Shown here piece by piece: positions 57,623-64,000 of a DNA stretch of 64,000 bases. This DNA is from Chaenocephalus aceratus (lineage: Eukaryota; Chordata; Actinopteri; Perciformes; Channichthyidae): contig JAMFTG010000248.1 in the NCBI GenBank assembly GCA_023974075.1, positions 62,001-126,000 on the forward strand, given 5' to 3'. How positions within the stretch are numbered: the first letter of the stretch is position 1; each line of letters starts with the position of its first letter. The notes below the pieces were generated by a model. It was given only the letters and a program-made list of their open reading frames with translations, was not told the DNA's origin and made no database searches. The translations under genes were made by a program, and so were the position numbers.

Positions 57623-57843
57623 GTATGTCTGAATGGTGGATGTCCGGCACTTACGGATGGAGTGAGCGTGAGTAATGAAATTGCAGACGGATATAAGGTC
57701 CAGAGTGGGGAATGGTAGCTGGTATGCTCCGTGATATGCCTTAAAGCAATTCCAGCCGGTGAGATAGGCTGACAGGGTGCTTGGGGCGAGGCTGTTGAGG
57801 ATGGCTTCCTGTGAAGCGTGTGAGAGTAGTTCCAGTTGTGGGT

Positions 57844-58173
57844 TTAGTTGAATGTGGCGGCTGAAAACGGTGGGACTGGTATGGGATGGAGATCCGCCTC
57901 TGGGGCCAAGTTTCTGAATTTCTGAAATTGGAAACGAGACAGAGAGTCAGCGATGCCGTTCTCCTGACGTGGGATGTGTGCTGCTTTGAGGATGAACTGG
58001 TGTTGGGTGGAGATTAAGGTGAGTCTGCGGAGGAACTGCATGATGGCTAGGGAGCGAGATCGGCCTTTGTTAAGGATCTGCCAAAGGTGCATTTCCATTT
58101 TGCATGCGTCGTCGAGAACTAGTCGATCGAGGATGGAGGGGACTGACGCCGCTCTGTTAAGCAGGTTGGACAA
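57844..58173 (-). pseudogene. DIRS RNase H C-terminal part
   Basis: The frame ends with HIPRQENGIADSLSRFQ, the hallmark of the DIRS/LTR RNase H closing region (HxPG-like with the last acidic residue in A-D-x-L-S-R). Between this and the RT fragment (58174-58230) the frame is interrupted. Confidence 0.82.
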
Positions 58174-58229
58174 GAAGGGTTTTGCTTGAGGTATTATGCG
58201 GATGGCGTAATTTAGGTGGCCGAGGAGGG

Positions 58230-60056
58230 CTAGCAGCTGTCGTTTCGTGCATCTGTCTGCCTGTAAGTAATTTGACAGGAGGAGAGTGATGCGCTGTACT
58301 TACTTGGCAGAGAAGCCTGGAAAGACATCGAGTCCAGGGTGATGCCTAGAAACTCGATGGAGGTTTTAGGCCCTGAGGTTTTCTCTTCAGACAGAGGGAT
58401 GCCAAGGTCTGAAAATGTTTGTATGAGTGTGCTCAGCCCGTGGGGGGGGGGGGGCGGGGGGTGAGGATGGTGGAGTGACGATGAGAAAGTCATCAAGGAG
58501 ATGGAGCACGTAGGGGAGTCTGTGGTTATTTGTCAAGATCCAGCTAGTGTTAATTTCGTCAGCTATTTTTTAATTTAGTTTTAGTCTTAGTCCTGTGTTA
58601 CATTTCCTTTTTAGTTTTAGTCATATTTAGTCACCTTCATCCTGTTTTTATTTAGTCAAGTTTTAGTCGACTAAAAGTCTGAGCATTTTAGTCTTATTTT
58701 AGTCAAAGAAAACTAATTATTTTAGTCTACTTTTTGTCAATGAAAACTGTCGAGTCTTTTTTAGTCATCAGATTATATAGAACATTTCAGTCAAACTAGT
58801 CTAGCCAAAACCAATAATTTGTCATTTTAGTATATAAATAAATAAGATTATCTTGTCCTTATTTGATGAAAAACACAGGTTGAATGATTAAGAAATCAGC
58901 TTTGCAGAGAGGTTTGTGGTGTGTTTACCAGCTGTGTTTTGGCCACATTGCTTCCCTTCTGATGAAACAATGCATTCGCTTTTTTTCTCCGCCTCATTGT
59001 AGCGAAAATGGGCCCAAATATCACATCGTTTCTTTCTCCCAAGCAGTGGTGGCTTTAGACTTTTTCGTTGTCAGTCATTTTGACGGACAGGATCGTAACA
59101 TTTCCGTCATAATCCATTATTATCCGTCGAGTGCACAATTTATCACTCACTCGCGCTGACGGGGGGGTATTCGGTTAACGCGACCACTGCTCCTAAGCCC
59201 TGTTGTTGCCATTTTATTTTCTGTTAAATAAGGTTAGTTAGACCCATAGGGTTAGACCCGAGTCTTCCTGACAGTTCATATTGTGCCGCTGCCCGGTGTA
59301 ATTCAAATCTCCCGCCGTGCGCAGCACAGAAACAGCTGCTGCTCTGCCGCAGCACCGGAAATGGAACTGCTGGGAGAAAAACTGACTATCAGAGATTTAA
59401 CGTTATCTTTGATAATATTTCGTCTCCTCATTTTTCCTCAACGAAAGTAAAGAGAGATTTTGTCATAGTTTTTATTTAGTAAACTACATTTTCGTCTCGT
59501 CACTTTTCGTCAACGATATTGCATGATGATTTCGTTACAGTTATTGTTTACTGCCGTCGGTGCCGTCTCGTCATCGTCTCGTTTTCGTCATGGAAAAAAA
59601 GGTCGTTGACGAACATATTTCATCATAGTTTTAGTCAACGAAATTAACACTAGATCCAGCACAGAGCTTCTGAAAGGGAATCGAAGATTTTGGGACTGCT
59701 TCTGCATCCGAATGTGAGGCGTACTCAGAAGTAATAGGCTCCCATCCAGTACACTCCGAGAAACGCCAGAAATCTGGGTGAATAGGCAAGATCTTGAATA
59801 CACTGGTGATGTCTGCCTTAGAGAGCCATGCTCCGCGGCCTGCGAAGCGGATGAGGGTGATGGCGTGGTCGATGTTTGCGTATTGAATTGAAAAGTCTGG
59901 GCTTGGAATGATGCTGTTGATGCTCGGGATGGCTGAGCCGTGTGGAGAAGACAGGTCTATTATGAGCCTCTTTTTCCCGGAGTATTTCCTAGTAGCTATG
60001 CCTATTGGACTGATGCGGAACACTGGAAAGGGGGGACTATCGAATGGGCCTATCAT
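58230..60056 (-). pseudogene. DIRS reverse transcriptase, split by a hAT insertion
   Basis: N-terminal part (60056-59653): SPIGIATRKYSGKKRLIIDL, INSIIPSPDFSIQYANIDHA and KADITSVFKILPIHP with the first catalytic Asp. A stop replaces one codon of the following YYF..VRLTFGCRSSP segment. After the hAT element, 58544 downward gives LLDDFLIV, the catalytic DD pair, and LGIPLSEEKTSGPKTSIEFL, the RT thumb boundary. The C/G run near 58440 adds a frameshift. Confidence 0.87.
58545..59652. mobile_element. hAT element in the DIRS RT, 1108 bp, 8-bp duplication
   Basis: Ends TAGTGTTAATTTCGT and inverted ACGAAATTAACACTA; perfect 8-bp duplication GATCCAGC (58537-58544 and 59653-59660). Subterminal DNA is full of TTTTAGTC/GACTAAAA motifs. 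No transposase gene is present, though a 91-codon chance frame exists (58884-59159). Confidence 0.94.
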
Positions 60057-60286
60057 GAACCCTTCTTTGACTTCTTTGGCTAGTTAGGTGTCGACGGTGT
60101 GAGGTTCTTTTAAGGCGGACTGGAGGTTGCGGCAGATATGAGATGTGTCAGGCAGTATTGCTATGCCTGGGTGGAAACCGTGGGAGAAGCCACTGGTGAG
60201 AAAGTAAACAAACTGTTATCTGGATGATTTGCTAAGGCGGTGGCGAGGTTACTTACCTTGACGGGTGTGCTAAGATGCCGTGCTAG

Positions 60287-62065
60287 TCAATCTGTTGGTG
60301 TAGTTGGGTCGTGAGGGCAGGTGCTCCTGGCATGAGCGCCGCCGCAGAAAGAGCAGATGTGCATGAGGCCGCAGCTAGAAAGAGCGCAGCCTAGGTCGTT
60401 GATATTGTTACACACCATCCTGCCTCCCTGGTAGAGTAATGGCCTTCCGCGTGTGTCGACGCCCTTTGAAACGGGGGCATTGACTGATGGTCGTTTGTTT
60501 GCGGCCTTGGGGATGATGGGAGGTGGGGGTGCGGCGGTTGATAGCCGGTTGAAGGTTGAGGCGTTGCCTCTTGATGGAAAGGGGAGTGAGCGGGGTGGCT
60601 CGGGTGGTGGGGCGCTGACTATGCATGCTGAGGCCGGGTGGGAGGGGGCTCCGCATACTTGGAAAGAGAGGGATGCGCGTGCTGCAAAAATGCGGCAGTA
60701 AAGCTTGGAGTCCAGAGCGCCACAGTATGTTCCCTGGTTGAACTGCTTGATGCGGCCGGCGGCTTGGCTAGCGAAGTGGACATGGTAGGTGTAAAACCCT
60801 GAGCCTCCGAAGCGTAAGGCCATGTCGAGCTCTATGCGAAGATACTCGTCTAACTCGGTTCTGCGTGTGGGGTAGACTGAGCATATGATTTTACAGCTGG
60901 ACTAAACCGAAATTGGTCTGTATTTCCCTGGGCTGGCTAGTGTCGGTGATTGATGGCTGTAGTAGCTGAGCCAGGTCTACGTAGTTACCCAGGAGAATCT
61001 GCTGGCGCAAGACGGGGGACACGGGGGAAGGGTGGTAGACTGAGGAGACTGGCTGGATGGGTTGTGTTGCTGTGGCTAGAGTGTAGCTGGTTGCACAGGG
61101 AGGAAAAACATTTGGGTGTTGGGGAAGGGATGGGGTAGGGGAGGGGGAAGGGGAAAGGATAGACCAGTTGGGAAAGAAGGTACTGGGTAAGAGTCGGCTA
61201 ACTGGTTAGCGTGTAGCATGGCCCCTTGGGTTACTGGGTGGGGCGCTGTTGCTACGGGGTTAGCCGCTGAAGGAGGAAGGTAAGCGGGAGCTAGGTTGCT
61301 GTGGGCCGCTGAAGGTAGAGAAAAAGAAGAGATGGAGGGATGTATGTGCAAGGGGATTTTGTGAAGCCTGTGGGCACAGGGATGAGAGAAAGGTTGACAT
61401 GAGCTGCGACATGTCGGACGCAGAGAGAGCAGGCACAGAGGGCAATACGACCTGGCCCCCACCAGGGGGTGCTAGTGAGTCGGGCTGTGTCCGAGGAGGA
61501 GGACGGAGGCCTGTGACGTCACGACCCGTAGTGCGCGCGCGCGCCGGGCGGTGGTTGGCTCTGGAGCAGGAAGAGCTGTGTGTGTCGTTGCTCTTGCCGT
61601 TGTGCTGCTGTAGGCTTTGTAGAGATTGAACAGTCTAGCCTTGTTGTCGTTTCGGCGAAAGTGGATGCCATTTTCTCTCAGGAAACGTTGGAGTTGAGTG
61701 ACTGTCCACCTCCGTAGTTCGGGCTCCGTCCGAGAGGCGTGTCGAGTGTGCCGCTGCGAGTGGCCGGGGGCTGCGAATGAGGCAGGCTGCTGTTGGTGGG
61801 GAGATTGGAGCTGGCTGTGCCTGTTGTGGCCCCGGTTGTTTGCCCTCGCTGGCGGAGTAGACGAAGCCTGGGACCTGTCTGGAGTTGGAGGTGTCTCGTT
61901 GGGGGAGCTTGAGTGGGAGCGGTGGCGGCTGGTGTGTGGCACACCGATTGCCGAGCGCACGCGGCTCCGTTCGGATGCTTGGCTTAAATCCGACTGCGGC
62001 GGGTAGCCGATGTCGAAGAGATCTTCATCTGACTCCAGCGAGTTGATCAGCAGTTCGGGATTCAT
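60287..62065 (-). pseudogene. DIRS gag-like protein
   Basis: Starts MNPELLINSLESDEDLFDIG at 62065. A SAP-like segment, RWTVTQLQRFLRENGIHF, lies near residue 145 and may bind nucleic acid. After frameshifts, proline-rich sequence (61462-61076) and the frame 60823-60287 follow, ending with the cysteine pattern CSFCGGAHARSTCPHD, a zinc-knuckle-like element. The middle (60830-61070) has stops. Gag-like proteins of this type package DIRS RNA. Confidence 0.8.
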
Positions 62066-62240
62066 GGTGAGTCAAATGTTCTTGTGGTAGCGTTTTAGTT
62101 AGTTTGAACCGTGACGACGCGCGGCGTGAATCACGGTCTGCCTGTCGATCCTTGAGAGGATGGAGACAAGCATTGGCTGGAAGTTTTGCCGGATATAAAT
62201 AGGGGTGGCCGTGGTTTGAGGCGGAGTTTTAGGCGTGGCC

Positions 62241-63468
62241 ATGCTCCTGAACCTATGTTAACAATTTAACCTCATGTGTGTGAGGGGAATGCTTTATAGG
62301 CTTCTGGAGTTTCAGAACTGGAGAACAATAATAAATAAAAGTAACTTTGTGAAACGGCTTAGTTGTATACTCAATAATGATCAATTTGGACATTTTAGAG
62401 GTCATTAATACTCAATAACACACCACTGCTAGGAAAAATAATGACTGTTGCTTTGGTGTATTAAGGGAGAGAAGGAAAGAGGTAAAAAGACAGAGCGATG
62501 GAAGTCAGAGAAATCAACAGAAGAAGACAGACAGGAAATAAACACTGGCTGTGGTCAATGGAAAATAAACTTTGAACAGACTTGATCAGTGCTGCCGTCA
62601 TGTGAAGTTAAGTTGTTTTTGCCGCATTCCAGCCGTTCGTACGCAGTGGAACAGAGTTTTGTTTCTTAGAGGAAGCAATACGACCATTTTCAAGTCAATA
62701 AAATGATTCGCCCCTGACGCTAACCACTAAAAGACTGCAGGGGAATTAGTGAGACCAAATGAAATGGCTAGATACTAACCCTGACTCTCACAAAATGGGC
62801 TTTGCTGAGGACACACTTGCAAAAAAGTTCATCAACAGAGGTAGGGGAATAGGACCAATTTTCTTGACAAGCCCCAAGGAAGTTTGCCGGACGTTGAAGC
62901 ACATTTTCGTTGTGGCCAAAGGGAGGTACTACAACTTCTGTGTCAGTCAGTGATATCATTGGGCCCAAAATACTTTTTCCCACTAACATACATTGGGCAA
63001 AGAGATGTCTTTAAATCAGTGGATTTAAAACACTTGTATAGCCCTTATTTAAATAATTAGTGTCTAAAAGTTGTAAAATGCTCTCGAGGCAAATCCATTC
63101 ATGGCTTCAGGAATATATGGGCCCAGATATGGTACCTTTGCTCTCGAGAGGCAGAACTTTTTGGCTTCATGCGCCACTGAGCAACTTTCAAACAGACTGA
63201 ACACTCAGCAGAGATTCACTGGCCAAGGCTTAGTGATAGTATTCACTGGGGAGGCGTGCCGAGACTTGCCTGACAAAGAAAGTATTAGACCCTAGAGTGG
63301 TGCAGGAACAAGTCCTAAAACCCGGAAATGTGTTTGTTTTGAAAACTTCCAGTTCCCTGGTCTGGAAGTCAGCAACTTTTTGAATAAGGGATTTTCATAG
63401 GAATGAACGGGGTCCTGTCTCCAACACTGTATCCAGTTCTCTTTATACATTCATGGTTCTTGAACGTC
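62241..63468. other. No intact gene; DNA-transposon-like segment near 62620-63340
   Basis: The phrase GTCCTAAAACCCGGAA at 63314 equals the inner part of the MITE terminus at 35108-35145, so a related element probably ends here. A 64-codon frame at 62759-62953 looks like common fish repeat sequence rather than a gene. Confidence 0.45.
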
Positions 63469-63811
63469 CATACATCCATCTTCTCCCGCTTATCTATGGT
63501 CGGGTCGCGGGGGTAGCAGTTCCAGCAGAGAGCCCCAAACTTTCTTTTCCCTGGCCACATCAACCAGCTCTGACTGGGGGGTCCCAAGGCGATCCCAGGC
63601 CAGCGAAGAGATATAATCCCTCCACCTGGTCCTAGGTCTACCCCTTGGTCTCTTCCCAGCTGGACGTGCCTGGAACACCTCCCTAGGGAGGCGCCCAGGT
63701 GGCATCCTAACTAGGTGCCTGAACTACCTCAACTGGCTCCTTTCGACGCGAAGGAGGAGCGGTTCAACTCCGAGTCCCTCCCGGATGACTGAACTTCTCA
63801 CCTTATCCCTA
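63469..63811 (-). mobile_element. RTE/Rex3-like LINE 3' end, truncated
   Basis: Minus strand encodes RMPPGRLPREVFQARPAGKR, TRWRDYISSLAWDRLGTPQS and KVWGSLLELLPPRPDH, the same C-terminus as at 35387-36014, followed by a short ATGGATGTATG tail. The 5' end stops at 63811 in RDKVRSSVI. A premature stop and one frame interruption occur near 63720. Confidence 0.87.
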
Positions 63812-64000
63812 ATGCTACGTTCACACCGGACGCGATGCGAATATTCGCTTCGCTCTAATCGCTCGAGTTTCACCGCGGCTGCCAGCTGTGTTTACTCGCA
63901 TTATTCAAACAAGACGCGCTGGCTCGGGAGCTAACTACAACAAAATGAACATATTTTACCGTGATTAAATTGTAATACACGTTTCTAAATGATGCCGAAG
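63812..64000. mobile_element. Left end of a MITE cut by the window edge
   Basis: GCTACGTTCACACCGGACGC followed by GCGAATATTCGC, a short palindrome, is the usual start of a fish MITE family. It abuts the LINE truncation point exactly. The other end is outside the window. Confidence 0.55.

Larger units (their letters stand above)
56700..62240 (-). mobile_element. DIRS1-like tyrosine-recombinase retrotransposon, minus strand
   Basis: Order on the minus strand: gag (62065 to 60287), RT-RNase H (60056 to 57844), tyrosine recombinase (57622 to 56880), then AATAAA at 56730-56735. Tyrosine recombinase in place of a DDE integrase defines DIRS elements. Frameshifts and stops occur in every gene and a hAT element splits the RT. 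I could not delimit the split inverted terminal repeats expected for DIRS, so both limits are approximate. Confidence 0.88.

Overview
This 64 kb window looks like intergenic DNA from a ray-finned fish, most likely a percomorph teleost. That placement is inference. It rests on the mix of elements: L2/CR1-type LINEs with a characteristic fish 3' tail, RTE/Rex3-like LINE ends tailed with GATG repeats, many hAT elements with 8-bp target duplications, a Tc1-like element, a DIRS tyrosine-recombinase retrotransposon and a gammaretrovirus-like endogenous retrovirus. I found no convincing intact host gene, no tRNA or rRNA gene and no CRISPR array. Almost everything that can be explained is mobile DNA, much of it nested.

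Layout. 0.1-3 kb: an inverted-repeat unit holding a short terminal coding exon, then a 600-bp hAT element with a perfect 8-bp duplication. 3.1-8.8 kb: a near full-length but decayed L2/CR1-type LINE on the minus strand (ORF1 with an SGNH-esterase-like domain, endonuclease, reverse transcriptase), split by a 727-bp element built from about 28 CCATGG palindromes. 9.2-9.6 kb: a hAT transposase fragment. 11.0-19.6 kb: a minus-strand endogenous retrovirus with two LTRs of 517 bp that read as identical and a 4-bp duplication; its coding region is heavily broken. 20-22.6 kb: hAT remnants and a minus-strand LINE fragment. 22.6-25.8 kb: a plus-strand LINE with a 783-codon frame carrying a 2A-like NPGP motif ahead of its endonuclease. 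25.8-27.1 kb: an unusual unit with a THAP-domain first exon on the plus strand facing another first exon on the minus strand.

27.1-40.6 kb: a diverged inverted duplication (arms of about 1.2 kb once a LINE insertion is removed) flanks about 10 kb that holds a 40-bp minisatellite and a 5.1-kb hAT element. That hAT element contains a second hAT element with a BED-finger transposase fragment, plus a MITE that itself holds an RTE LINE. 40.6-48.1 kb: a foldback element with a MITE in one arm, a Tc1-like pseudogene, hAT MITEs and a second foldback MITE. 50.0-53.3 kb: a 43-bp minisatellite of about 50 units split by an L2 3' end, followed by a CA microsatellite. 54.0-54.6 kb: a decayed coding segment I cannot identify. 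56.7-62.2 kb: a minus-strand DIRS1-like element (gag, RT-RNase H, tyrosine recombinase) with a 1.1-kb hAT element inside its reverse transcriptase. The window ends in an RTE LINE fragment and the edge of another MITE.

These pieces do not form a pathway. They record insertion order: the 27.8 kb LINE landed after the inverted duplication formed, the CCATGG element after the 3-9 kb LINE, the 58.5 kb hAT after the DIRS element, and the retrovirus appears to be among the youngest insertions.
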